Assembly (NCBI RefSeq): GCF_000308795.1
Contig: NZ_BAGK01000056.1
Location: forward strand, 1-33,224
Direction: 5' to 3'
DNA from: Nocardia thailandica NBRC 100428
GTDB lineage: Bacteria > Actinomycetota > Actinomycetes > Mycobacteriales > Mycobacteriaceae
DNA length: 33,224 nucleotides
Shown here one piece after another: positions 23,479-31,693 of this stretch. How positions within the stretch are numbered: position 1 is the first letter of the stretch; the number at the start of each line of letters is the position of its first letter. The notes under the pieces were generated by a model. The model searched no databases, had not been told where the DNA came from, and was given only the letters and a program-made list of their open reading frames with translations. A program made the position numbers and the translations under genes.

Positions 23479-24585
23479 ATGGTGATCATGATCCGCACTA
23501 TGGCAACCAGATGGACGCTGTTCGTACCCGTGCTCGCCGCCCTCGTCCTGGCGGTGAGCTGGGGGCGTGACATCCCCGGAGTGGTGGTCGTGGTCGTGAG
23601 CGCGGCGCTGGTCGGCGCGGTCCTCGCCGCGGTGCAGCACGCCGAGACGGTGGCCCACCGCGTCGGCGAACCCTTCGGCTCGCTGCTGCTGGCGGTGGCC
23701 GTCACGGTGATCGAGGTCGCGCTGATCGTCACCATGATGATCTCCGGCGGGGAGAAGACGGCCTCGCTGGCCCGCGACACCGTCTTCGCCGCGGTGATGA
23801 TCACCTGCAACGGCATCTTCGGTCTCGTGTTGCTGGTCGGCGCCCTGCGCAGGCGGATCGCGGTGTTCAACGCCGAGGGCACCGGCGCCGCGCTGGCCAC
23901 CGTGGCGACCCTGTCCACGCTGAGCCTGGTCCTGCCCACGTTCACCACCAGCAAGCCGGGTCCGGAGTTCTCCCCGGCGCAGCTGGCCTTCGCGGCGGTG
24001 GCGTCGCTGCTGCTCTACGGCCTGTTCGTGATGGTGCAGACGGTCCGGCACCGGGACGACTTCCTGCCCGTGGAGGGCGACGGCGCGGTCGACGACGAGG
24101 ACGGCGGCGACGGGCACGGCGTGCCGACCGCCCGGCAGGCGCTGGTGAGCCTGGCGCTGCTGCTGCTCGCGCTGGTGTGCGTGGTCGGGCTGGCCAAGGT
24201 GGTCTCGCCCGCGCTGGAGGACGGGATCGCGGCGGTCGGCCTGCCGCCCTCGGCGGTCGGTGTGGTCATCGCGATGCTGGTGCTGCTGCCGGAGACCCTG
24301 GCCGCGGTGAACGCCGCGCGCCGCGATCAGGTGCAGATCGGGCTGAATCTGTCGCTCGGTTCGGCGATGGCCAGTATCGGCCTGACCATCCCGGCGATCG
24401 CGGTGGCCTCCATCTGGCTCGACGGCCCGCTGGTGCTCGGCCTCGGCGCCACGCAGATGGTGTTGCTGGCGCTGACCATGCTGGTCGGCGTGCTGACCGT
24501 GGTGCCCGGCCGGGCAACCCTGCTGCAAAGCGGCGTTCACCTGGTGTTGTTCGGCTCGTTTGTGTTCCTCGCCGCAAGCCCCTAG
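23479..24585 (+). CDS. CaCA-family cation/proton antiporter (ChaA-like)
   Basis: 368-residue membrane exchanger with 10-11 hydrophobic segments. Alpha-repeat 1 reads GEPFGSLLLAVAVTVIEVALI and alpha-repeat 2 reads LLPETLAAVNAARRDQVQIGLNLSLGSAMASIGL; the acidic residues (E in GEPFG and IEVAL, E in LPETL) line the ion path. A charged loop DDFLPVEGDGAVDDEDGGDGHG near the middle is the acidic cytosolic segment expected of this family. It most likely exports Ca2+ or Na+/K+ in exchange for protons. Three near ATGs (23479, 23488, 23500) are possible starts. It is divergent from the phoU-like gene. Confidence 0.88.
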   Translation: MVIMIRTMATRWTLFVPVLAALVLAVSWGRDIPGVVVVVVSAALVGAVLAAVQHAETVAHRVGEPFGSLLLAVAVTVIEVALIVTMMISGGEKTASLARDTVFAAVMITCNGIFGLVLLVGALRRRIAVFNAEGTGAALATVATLSTLSLVLPTFTTSKPGPEFSPAQLAFAAVASLLLYGLFVMVQTVRHRDDFLPVEGDGAVDDEDGGDGHGVPTARQALVSLALLLLALVCVVGLAKVVSPALEDGIAAVGLPPSAVGVVIAMLVLLPETLAAVNAARRDQVQIGLNLSLGSAMASIGLTIPAIAVASIWLDGPLVLGLGATQMVLLALTMLVGVLTVVPGRATLLQSGVHLVLFGSFVFLAASP

Positions 24586-24783
24586 GTCGCGTGGCGTGGA
24601 TCACACGGCGAACAGGGTATGAATCAGAACAATTTCTAGGAGAGCAGCGTCACATAGTGCAAATTTGTTTGTGACGCAGAGTACCTATTACCTTGCTGGA
24701 GAAGGCACCGTTGCCGAAGCCAGAGAGTGCGGTATGAAAATCTCTTCGCCCCGCGCTTCGCTAGCAATTCCGGGACGACACTG
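24586..24783 (+). promoter_or_regulatory. mce operon promoter region
   Basis: 198-nt gap between the exchanger gene and yrbEA, noticeably AT-richer than its surroundings. It contains an inverted repeat (24647-24677), a possible -10 TATTAC at 24686-24691 with a poor -35 TTGTTT 15 nt away, and GGAG at 24703. An in-frame GTG/ATG region from 24727 could extend YrbEA by 19 residues. Confidence 0.5.
24647..24677. promoter_or_regulatory. Inverted repeat upstream of mce operon (candidate operator)
   Basis: GCGTCACA (24647-24654) and TGTGACGC (24670-24677) are perfect complements around a 15-nt AT-rich spacer; the arm centres are 23 nt apart, about two helical turns. The position just upstream of the candidate -10 suits a repressor or activator of the operon. 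Confidence 0.6.
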
Positions 24784-25629
24784 ATGTCGGCCGACTTGCG
24801 GACCGCGAAGCCCGATTCTGCGACCTCGATCATCCGGAAGAACTTCACCGACACCGTCGTGTCCTCGGTGCGGACTTTCGGTCGTGCCGTTTCGCTGGCC
24901 CAGGAATCGGTGACCGGTGCGGTATCCGACGCCGCGCGCGGGAAATTCCAATGGCGGGAAGCGGTGCTGCAGGCCTGGCGCCTGATCACCGTGACCGCCA
25001 TTCCCGCGGTCCTCATGGCCATTCCGTTCGGCGTGATCGTCTCGATCCAGGTCGGCAATCTGATCCACAGCCTCGGCGCGGATTCCATGCTCGGCGCGAC
25101 CGGCGGCCTCGGCGTGATCAAACAGGGCGCCCCGATCGCCACCGGCTTCCTGCTCGGCGGCGCGGGCGCGGCGGCCATCGCCGCCGACCTGGGCGCGCGC
25201 ACCATCCGCGAGGAGATCGACGCGCTCAACACCATGGGCATCAGCCCCGTGCACCGCCTGGTCATCCCGCGTCTGGCCGCGATGCTGATCGTCGCGCCGA
25301 TGCTCAACGTGCTGATCATCTTCGTCGGCGTCATCGCCGGCTACGCGGTCGCCGTCGGCGGGCAGGGCGTCACGCCCGGCAGCTACTGGTCGACCTTCGG
25401 CTCCTTCGCCACCGCGGGCGACGTGTGGGTCTCGCTGATCAAGGCCCTCATCTTCGGCTTCCTCGTCGTCGTCATCGCCTGCCAGCGCGGGCTGGAGGCC
25501 AAGGGCGGCCCGCGCGGCGTCGCCGACGCGGTCAACGCGGCCGTGGTGCTCTCGGTGGTGTCGATCGCGGTGGTCAACCTGCTGGCCACCCAGATCTCGG
25601 CCATGTTCCTCCCGACGAAGCTGGCGTGA
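24784..25629 (+). CDS. yrbEA: YrbEA, MlaE-type permease of the Mce lipid transporter
   Basis: 281-residue inner-membrane permease. After a cytosolic N-terminal stretch (DTVVSSVRTFGRAVSLAQES) come hydrophobic segments with ITVTAIPAVLMAIPFGVIVSIQVG, then the MlaE/YrbE core GAAAIAADLGARTIREEIDALNTMGISPV, which is the ATPase-coupling helix, and RLVIPRLAAMLIVAPMLN. It pairs with YrbEB to form the membrane channel of an Mce importer driven by an Mkl/MceG-type ATPase encoded elsewhere. ATG 24784 gives the usual length; 24727 would add 19 unconserved residues. The TGA overlaps the next ATG by 1 nt. Confidence 0.93.
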   Translation: MSADLRTAKPDSATSIIRKNFTDTVVSSVRTFGRAVSLAQESVTGAVSDAARGKFQWREAVLQAWRLITVTAIPAVLMAIPFGVIVSIQVGNLIHSLGADSMLGATGGLGVIKQGAPIATGFLLGGAGAAAIAADLGARTIREEIDALNTMGISPVHRLVIPRLAAMLIVAPMLNVLIIFVGVIAGYAVAVGGQGVTPGSYWSTFGSFATAGDVWVSLIKALIFGFLVVVIACQRGLEAKGGPRGVADAVNAAVVLSVVSIAVVNLLATQISAMFLPTKLA

Positions 25630-26495
25630 TGGCGACGACCTTCTACCTCCCGAAATCGCTGCAGTGGCTGCGCAAACCGGCCCGGGTCGGCAAGCGGGTC
25701 ACCCATGCCGGCGAGTCCTTCGGCTTCGTCGCGGTCTTCGTCTGGCAGGTGCTGTCCTCGGTGCCGCTGACGCTCAAGCGCTATCGCGCCGAGACGCTGC
25801 GCGCGGTCACCGACATGACCTGGGGACGCGGCTCGATCATCGTCGGCGGCGGGACCGTGCCGATGATGATCGTGCTCGGCCTCGTCATGGGTGCCTCGGT
25901 CGGCGTCGAGTCCTTCGCCTCGCTGGACATGCTCGGCATGGGCCCGGTCACGGGCGTGATCTCGGCCTACGCCACCACCCGCGAACTGGCGCCCATCGCC
26001 GCGGCCATCGGCTTCGCCGCCCAGGCCGGCTGCCGCATCACCGCCGAGATCGGCTCGATGCGCATCTCCGAGGAGATCGACGCGATCGAGGCGCTCGGCC
26101 TGCGCTCGGTGCCGTTCGTGGTGACCACCCGCGTGATCGCGGGCGCCATCGCCATCGTGCCGACCTTCCTCATCGCGCTGATCCTGTCCTACGCGGCCTG
26201 CCGCGGCCTGCTGACCATGGTCTACGGGCAGTCGGCGGGCGTGTACGACCACTACTTCTTCCAGTTCGTGTCCGGGTTCGACATGATCGCCGCCGTCATC
26301 AAGGTCGCCGTGTTCGGCACCGTGGTGATCCTGGTGCACAGCTACTTCGGGTTCTTCGCCAAGGGCGGCCCCGAGGGTGTCGGCATCGCCTCGGGCCGCG
26401 CGGTCCGGGCCAGCTCGGTGACCATCGTCGCCGTCGACATGGTGCTGTCCATCGTGCTGTGGGGCTTCAACTCGGCGATCAGTTTCACGGGGTGA
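25629..26495 (+). CDS. yrbEB: YrbEB, second MlaE-type permease
   Basis: 288 residues, same family as the preceding gene. The N-terminal helix region is GFVAVFVWQVLSSVPLTLKRYRAETLRAV; the core is GRGSIIVGGGTVPMMIVLGLVMGASVGVE, then ELAPIAAAIGFAAQAGCRITAEIGSMRISEEIDAIEALGLRSV with the conserved EIGxMRxxEEIDA coupling motif, and the late FGFFAKGGPEGVGIASGRAVR. Mce operons encode two such permeases in this order. The first mce gene begins 3 nt after the stop. Confidence 0.94.
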   Translation: MATTFYLPKSLQWLRKPARVGKRVTHAGESFGFVAVFVWQVLSSVPLTLKRYRAETLRAVTDMTWGRGSIIVGGGTVPMMIVLGLVMGASVGVESFASLDMLGMGPVTGVISAYATTRELAPIAAAIGFAAQAGCRITAEIGSMRISEEIDAIEALGLRSVPFVVTTRVIAGAIAIVPTFLIALILSYAACRGLLTMVYGQSAGVYDHYFFQFVSGFDMIAAVIKVAVFGTVVILVHSYFGFFAKGGPEGVGIASGRAVRASSVTIVAVDMVLSIVLWGFNSAISFTG

Positions 26496-26498
26496 GTG

Positions 26499-27533
26499 AT
26501 GCCTGACTACGGAATGCCCGGCGTGGTCGCGACCCGCCGGACCTCGAGCCGGACCGGCTGGATCATCCTCGCGCTGATCGCGGCCGTCGCGGTGTCGACC
26601 ATCGTCTACCGGTCGGTGCGCACCGAGGACGGCCTGCGCGTCGCCCTGCACACCGAGCAGCTCGGCGACGGTATCGCCGCGGGCAGCCAGGTCCGCGTCG
26701 ACGGCGTCACCGTCGGCACGGTCGACGCGGTCACCCCCGGTGAGCGCGGCACCCAGCAGATCGCGCTGGTCCTCGACGAGAGCCAGTTGCACGGCCTCGA
26801 CGACAGCCTCGCCATCGACTACGCGCCGACCAACCTGTTCGGCATCGCCGAGATCGAGCTGCGGCGCGGCACCGGCGGCGCCCCGCTGCGCGAGGGCAGC
26901 GTGATCGACCTGACCGGCGACCACGCGGGCCGGGTCTACGACGCCACCATGAGCGCCATCCTGCGCAGCCTGTCGCAGGTCGGCATGACCGTCACCAGCC
27001 CGCAGATGGCCACGGTCATCTCCCAGCTGGCGTACGACTTCAAGTCCTTCACCCCGCTGGTGCAGGCGCTGATCACCGTCGCCACCATCGTGGCCGACAA
27101 CCAGACGGTGCCGCCCTCGGAGCTCATGGGCAAGCTGGGTCCGGCCTTCGACGGCGGTGGGCAGTTCGCCGGCGCCACGATGCAGGTCATCGACGAATTG
27201 CGTGACATCCGCATCACCCAGGTCGACAAGGACCGCTACGACATCGGCGTCGGCGTGCTCAGCGGCTCGCTGCTGCCCGCCCTGTCGACCACGCTGACCA
27301 CCACCGGAGGCTACCTGGCCGAGACCACCGACATGCTGGCCCCGGTCCTGCGCGCCCTCGCCCAGATGTCGCCGCGCCCGCAGGCGAGCGGCGCCGAGCT
27401 GGCGGCCCTGCTGGCGAACCTGCGCGGCGCGATGCCCGACGGCCCGGACGGTCCGGTGCTGAACCTCGACATCGAGTTGTCCGGCGTGCCCGCGATCGCG
27501 GTGCCGCTGTTCGGAAAGGCCGGTGCCCGATGA
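26499..27533 (+). CDS. mceA: MCE family protein, position A
   Basis: 344 residues: cytosolic N-terminus, one membrane helix (TGWIILALIAAVAVSTIVY, about 21-39), then the MCE beta-barrel domain (LRVALHTEQLGDGIAAGSQVRVDGVTVGTVDAV) and a long helical region with ALITVATIVADNQTV and TTGGYLAETTDMLAPVLRALAQ. The six MCE proteins are thought to form a hexameric tunnel carrying lipids across the cell wall. A GTG two codons earlier (26496) is possible, but ATG 26499 is preferred. It overlaps mceB by 4 nt (ATGA). Confidence 0.9.
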   Translation: MPDYGMPGVVATRRTSSRTGWIILALIAAVAVSTIVYRSVRTEDGLRVALHTEQLGDGIAAGSQVRVDGVTVGTVDAVTPGERGTQQIALVLDESQLHGLDDSLAIDYAPTNLFGIAEIELRRGTGGAPLREGSVIDLTGDHAGRVYDATMSAILRSLSQVGMTVTSPQMATVISQLAYDFKSFTPLVQALITVATIVADNQTVPPSELMGKLGPAFDGGGQFAGATMQVIDELRDIRITQVDKDRYDIGVGVLSGSLLPALSTTLTTTGGYLAETTDMLAPVLRALAQMSPRPQASGAELAALLANLRGAMPDGPDGPVLNLDIELSGVPAIAVPLFGKAGAR

Positions 27534-28534
27534 AGGTCGGTTCCGCCGCCTGGCGGCTCGGCGTGTTCGGCGTGGCCATGCTCGTCGTGCTCGCCATGGT
27601 GTTCACGCTGATCAAGCGGCCGGTCTCCGGCGACACCGAGGCCCACGACGTGCTGTTCACCGACGCCAACGGGCTCAAGGTGGGCAACGACGTGCGCATG
27701 TTCGGCGTGCAGGTCGGCAAGATCGAGAAGATCTCGCTCGAGGGCGACAAGGCCAAAGTCCATCTGACGGTGAAGAAGTCGACGCCGATCTACGACAACA
27801 GCAAACTGGCGATCCGCTACCAGAACCTCACCGGCCAGCGCTACGTCGACCTGCAGCAGGCGCCGAATCCCGGCGCGCGCATCCCCGACGGCGCCCGCAT
27901 CGGCGCGAACATGACCCTGCCGTCCTTCGACGTGACCAGCCTGTTCAGCGGGCTCAAGCCGGTCCTGGCGACGCTGTCGCCGGAGGCGATCAACCAGTTC
28001 ACCGCGAGCATGCTCGCCATCGTCGAGGGCGACGGCAGCGGACTCGGCCCGGCGCTGTCGGCGATCGAGGACCTGGCGAAGTACGCCGACAACCGGCAGG
28101 CCGTCATCGAGACGCTCATCCGCAACCTGTCGGTGCTCTCGGAACGGCACGGCGGCAAGGTCGGTCACCTGGTGCCGCTGCTGGCCCGGCTCACCGACAT
28201 CTTCGAATCCATGCGGCGCAACATCGGCGGCGTCATCGACTTCGCCGCGACGGCCCCGTCGGTGCTGATCCCGATCGACCGGCTGCTGACCACCCTCGGC
28301 CTGGAGAAGGGCGGCAGCGCCGAGGTCGACGCCATGATCCGCTCGCTGTTCCCGAACACCGGGGAGGCGGTGGAGGTCTTCGGCAGGCTGCCGGGCCTGC
28401 TGGCCACCGTCGACGCGTCGATGCCGCGCACGCTCGCCGGCTTCCAGCCCACCTGCAGCCGCGGCACCGCCGAGGTGCCCGCCCCGCTGCAGGTGCTCAT
28501 CGCCGGACAGAAGGTGACGATATGCAACGGGTGA
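27530..28534 (+). CDS. mceB: MCE family protein, position B
   Basis: 334 residues: membrane helix LGVFGVAMLVVLAMVFTLI (about 11-29), MCE domain DVLFTDANGLKVGNDVRMFGVQVGKIEKISL with RYQNLTGQRYVDLQQAPNPG, then a helical domain with ALSAIEDLAKYADNRQAVIETLIRNLSVL and a C-terminal segment with two cysteines (TCSRGT and TICNG) that probably pair outside the membrane. The RYQNLTGQRYVDL segment is typical of MceB proteins. It overlaps mceC by 13 nt. Confidence 0.92.
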   Translation: MKVGSAAWRLGVFGVAMLVVLAMVFTLIKRPVSGDTEAHDVLFTDANGLKVGNDVRMFGVQVGKIEKISLEGDKAKVHLTVKKSTPIYDNSKLAIRYQNLTGQRYVDLQQAPNPGARIPDGARIGANMTLPSFDVTSLFSGLKPVLATLSPEAINQFTASMLAIVEGDGSGLGPALSAIEDLAKYADNRQAVIETLIRNLSVLSERHGGKVGHLVPLLARLTDIFESMRRNIGGVIDFAATAPSVLIPIDRLLTTLGLEKGGSAEVDAMIRSLFPNTGEAVEVFGRLPGLLATVDASMPRTLAGFQPTCSRGTAEVPAPLQVLIAGQKVTICNG

Positions 28535-29541
28535 GACTGCCCCGGCTCTTCGCCGGCGACCGTCCGATCATGGACGAGCCGAGCACCAAGCGCCGCGAAC
28601 TGCGCATGGGCGTGATCGGGCTGACCCTGGTCGTGCTCGGCATGGTCGCCGCGGGCGTCGTCTACGTGGTGCCCTTCGGCAAGACCACCTACACCGCCGA
28701 ACTCACCGAGGCGCAGTCGGTGCGCACCGGCGACGACGTGCGGCTGGCCGGTATCTCCGTCGGCGAGGTCACCTCGCTGGAACTGCGTCCCGACAAGGTC
28801 GTCATGCGGTTCACCGTGGACGACGACGTGTTCGTCGGCGACCAGACCTCCCTCGACGTGCGCATGCTCACCGTCGTCGGCGGCAACTACGTCGCCCTGT
28901 TCCCGGCCGGGTCCCGCCCGCTGGGCGACGCGGTGATCCCCGCCGACCGGATCCGCCTGCCCTACAGCCTGATCGAGACCTTCCAGGACGCGACCGCGCC
29001 GCTGGCCGCCACCGACGGCGACACCGTGCGCAAGAACCTGGCCGCCGCGAACGACGCGCTGACGACCTCCCCGGAGACCCTGCGCAACACCCTCGACACC
29101 GTGGGCACCTACGTCGACATGCTCGACCGCCAGCGCGGCCAGGTGTCGAAGTCGATCGCGATCCTCGACGAGTACATCACCATGTACGACGGCGCGAAGT
29201 CCGACCTCGGACGCCTCATGGACAACGTCAACGTCCTGGAGGACCTGCTGCTCGGCCGCCGCGCCGAACTGGCCGAGGCCGTCCGGGTGCTCACCGACGT
29301 GGTCAACCGGGTCGCCGGCCTCGCCCCGACCTGGGACTCCACCCTGAAGGGGCAGGCGCAGGCCCTCGCCGATGCGCTGCCGCGGGTCCGCGACGCGGCC
29401 GACCGGCTCGAACCGCTCATCGGCACCGTGCACAGCCTCCAGGACAAGCTGTCGGGCCTGGTCGTCCCGGATCAGGGTGTGGTGGTCGACAACTCGTCGG
29501 CGCCGCGGGTCTGCGTCCCGCTGCCCGGGAAGGCGTGCTGA
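28522..29541 (+). CDS. mceC: MCE family protein, position C
   Basis: 339 residues. Cytosolic basic N-terminus, helix MGVIGLTLVVLGMVAAGVVYVV (about 29-50), MCE domain YTAELTEAQSVRTGDDVRLAGISVGEVTSLEL with RMLTVVGGNYVALFPAG, then a helical stretch with DMLDRQRGQVSKSIAILDEYI and a C-terminus ending in PRVCVPLPGKAC. The ATG lies inside the last codons of mceB, with GAAGG nine nt upstream, so the two are coupled. The TGA overlaps the mceD ATG by 1 nt. Confidence 0.92.
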   Translation: MQRVRLPRLFAGDRPIMDEPSTKRRELRMGVIGLTLVVLGMVAAGVVYVVPFGKTTYTAELTEAQSVRTGDDVRLAGISVGEVTSLELRPDKVVMRFTVDDDVFVGDQTSLDVRMLTVVGGNYVALFPAGSRPLGDAVIPADRIRLPYSLIETFQDATAPLAATDGDTVRKNLAAANDALTTSPETLRNTLDTVGTYVDMLDRQRGQVSKSIAILDEYITMYDGAKSDLGRLMDNVNVLEDLLLGRRAELAEAVRVLTDVVNRVAGLAPTWDSTLKGQAQALADALPRVRDAADRLEPLIGTVHSLQDKLSGLVVPDQGVVVDNSSAPRVCVPLPGKAC

Positions 29542-30638
29542 TGCTGAAGAAACTCCTCGCCAGCCAGGCCTTCATGTCCGTCGCGGGCGTCGGTGTGCTG
29601 GTCGCGCTGGTCATCGGCGGCTACTTCGTCGCCTTCGACCCGCTGAAGAAGACCGAGTCCTATTGCGCGATCATGCCCGACGCGATCGGCCTCTACCCGG
29701 GCAACCACGTGACCATGCGCGGCATCGACGTCGGCGAGGTCACCTCGATCCGCAACCAGGGCGCCACCGTGCGCGTGGATTTCGCGGTCGACGCCGACTA
29801 CCCGGTCTACGCCGACGCCTCGGCGACCACGGTCGCGTTCTCGGTGGCCGCCGACCGCAACCTGGCCGTGCTCACCAGCGGCAAGGACCTGCGCGCCTGG
29901 CCCGCCGGTCAGTGCATCACCAAGACGCTGACCCCCAAGAGCATCACCGAGACGCTCACCGCGCTGGCGAGCCTGTCCGAGGAACTGTCCGGCGTCGAGG
30001 CCGGTCAGCCCAGCGCCATCGCCGACGGCCTGACCTCGATCGAGAAGGCCACCGCCGGAACCGGTCCGAAGGTCAACGAACTCATCCACAAGCTCGGGTC
30101 GGCCATGAACAAGCCCGACGCCGACATCGGCCACCTGGCCGGTCTCTTCGACGCCTTCGCCTCGGTGTCCAACCGGGTCGCCGCCAACTGGGGCGATCTG
30201 CAGTCGATGCTGGTGCGGCTGGCGCCGCTGCTCGAGATGTCGACCGACGACCTGCTGAACCCGGCGGTCGGGCTGTTCGACGGCCTCGGCGAGCTGCTGC
30301 CCATGCTCAACGACCTGATCACGATCGTCGGCGATCCGCTGCTCGCGTCGCTCGACGGCGCGGTGCCGCTGGTGAAGCTGCTGCGTGCCAACGTCGGGTC
30401 GCTGCGCGAGGTCGTGCTGGCCATGCCCGCGCTGGCCGGGGCGTTCCGCACGGTGAGCGCGCCGGGGGGCACCACGCTGACCTACGCGCCGCCGAAGGTG
30501 GCGCTGCCCGCCGGGGAGACCGACGCGGTGTGCGCCGCCATCGAGGGCGTCGTGCCCGGCGGCTGCCCCGACCCGGCCAAGGGCCTGACCGATCTGAATC
30601 TCGTCCAGGTGGTGCTGGGAATGGCAGGTGCCCGATGA
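29541..30638 (+). CDS. mceD: MCE family protein, position D
   Basis: 365 residues: helix VAGVGVLVALVIGGYFVAF (about 14-32), MCE domain ESYCAIMPDAIGLYPGNHVTMRGIDVGEVTSIRN with SVAADRNLAVLTSGKDLRAWPAGQCITK, and a long helical part with GKVxNELIHKLGSAM-like and LLPMLNDLITIVG. Three or more cysteines (C42, about C121, and two near the C-terminus) are more than in its neighbours. The in-frame GTG two codons earlier is an alternative start. It overlaps mceE by 4 nt (ATGA). Confidence 0.91.
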   Translation: MLKKLLASQAFMSVAGVGVLVALVIGGYFVAFDPLKKTESYCAIMPDAIGLYPGNHVTMRGIDVGEVTSIRNQGATVRVDFAVDADYPVYADASATTVAFSVAADRNLAVLTSGKDLRAWPAGQCITKTLTPKSITETLTALASLSEELSGVEAGQPSAIADGLTSIEKATAGTGPKVNELIHKLGSAMNKPDADIGHLAGLFDAFASVSNRVAANWGDLQSMLVRLAPLLEMSTDDLLNPAVGLFDGLGELLPMLNDLITIVGDPLLASLDGAVPLVKLLRANVGSLREVVLAMPALAGAFRTVSAPGGTTLTYAPPKVALPAGETDAVCAAIEGVVPGGCPDPAKGLTDLNLVQVVLGMAGAR

Positions 30639-31693
30639 TGGTGCGGCGCAAGATGTTCCGGCGCGGCGTGCTCGCGCTGACGGTGACCGCCGGCCTGGCG
30701 GTGAGCGGTTGCGGGCTGGATCCCGCCGACGTGCCGGTGCCCGGCGCGGGCGTCTCCGGCCCGACCTACCGGGTCGCCATCGAGTTCTCCAGCGCGCTCA
30801 ACCTGCCCTCGAAGTCGAAGGTCATCGCCAACGGCGCCGAGGTCGGCGTCGTCGACAAGGTGCGGGTGGTCCCGCCCGCCGAGGCGCCCGCGGGCCGCGG
30901 CGGCTACGTCGTCGTGGAAACCGAGATCCTGCAATCGGTCCGGCTGCCCGCGTCCTCGATCGCCGAGCTGCGTCAGGACACCATCCTGGGCGACATCCAC
31001 GTCGCGCTGACCACCCCGCGCGACGGCTACGGCACCCTGCTGCACGACGGGTCGACCATCCCGGTCGAGCGCACCAAGCCGCCGGTCCAGCTCGAGGACA
31101 CGATGGCGACCATGGCCCTGTTCGTCCAGGGCGGTGCGGTCGGCCAGCTCCAGGAGATGCTGGGCCGGATCAACTCGGTGCTGCCCACCGACCCGAAGGA
31201 GACCGCCCGGATCGCCGGGGTCATGGGCGCCGACGCCGCCGACCTGGCCGCCCACCTCGACCAGGTCGACCTGCTGGTGAACGGCCTCGCCGCCAACGCC
31301 GAGGTCATGGTCGGTATCGAGCGCGAACTCACCAACATCCTCACCCCCGAGGGCGTCCGGGCACTGACCGGCACGCAGGACTCGATCGCGAAGTACTTCG
31401 AGATCTTCCGTGCCCTCGGCCCGACCGGGCAGTCGCTGGCCTGGCTGGCGCCGCTGGCCCAGTCCGGCGACGCGGCCGCGATGGCGTTCGCGCCGCTGAT
31501 CACCGGCGGCGGGTCGGCCACCAATCTCGCGGCCCTGACGGCGCTGCTGCGCGACAAGATCATCCCCTTCGCCGAGCGCGGGCCGAAGGTGAACGTGACC
31601 GGCGTCCGGGCGGACCCGGCCGCGACCATCTCCAACGAGGAACAGGCGCAGCAGATCGTCACGGCGCTGCGCATGATCGGAGCGGTGCGATGA
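30635..31693 (+). CDS. mceE: MCE family lipoprotein, position E (LprK-like)
   Basis: 352 residues. A lipoprotein signal peptide is clear: MMVRRKMFRRG, hydrophobic core, and lipobox LAVSGC with C26 as the lipidated residue. MceE is the lipoprotein of every standard mce operon, so position and lipobox agree. The MCE domain follows (YRVAIEFSSALNLPSKSKVIANGAEVGVVDKVRV; LRQDTILGDIHVALTTP), then helical DAADLAAHLDQVDLLVNGLAANAEVM. It overlaps both neighbours by 4 nt. Confidence 0.94.
   Translation: MMVRRKMFRRGVLALTVTAGLAVSGCGLDPADVPVPGAGVSGPTYRVAIEFSSALNLPSKSKVIANGAEVGVVDKVRVVPPAEAPAGRGGYVVVETEILQSVRLPASSIAELRQDTILGDIHVALTTPRDGYGTLLHDGSTIPVERTKPPVQLEDTMATMALFVQGGAVGQLQEMLGRINSVLPTDPKETARIAGVMGADAADLAAHLDQVDLLVNGLAANAEVMVGIERELTNILTPEGVRALTGTQDSIAKYFEIFRALGPTGQSLAWLAPLAQSGDAAAMAFAPLITGGGSATNLAALTALLRDKIIPFAERGPKVNVTGVRADPAATISNEEQAQQIVTALRMIGAVR

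Noticed and set aside
24649..24675. Canonical CRP site in the mce promoter
   Set aside because: TGTGA and TCACA are present but in the inverted order and 15 nt apart, not TGTGA-N6-TCACA.
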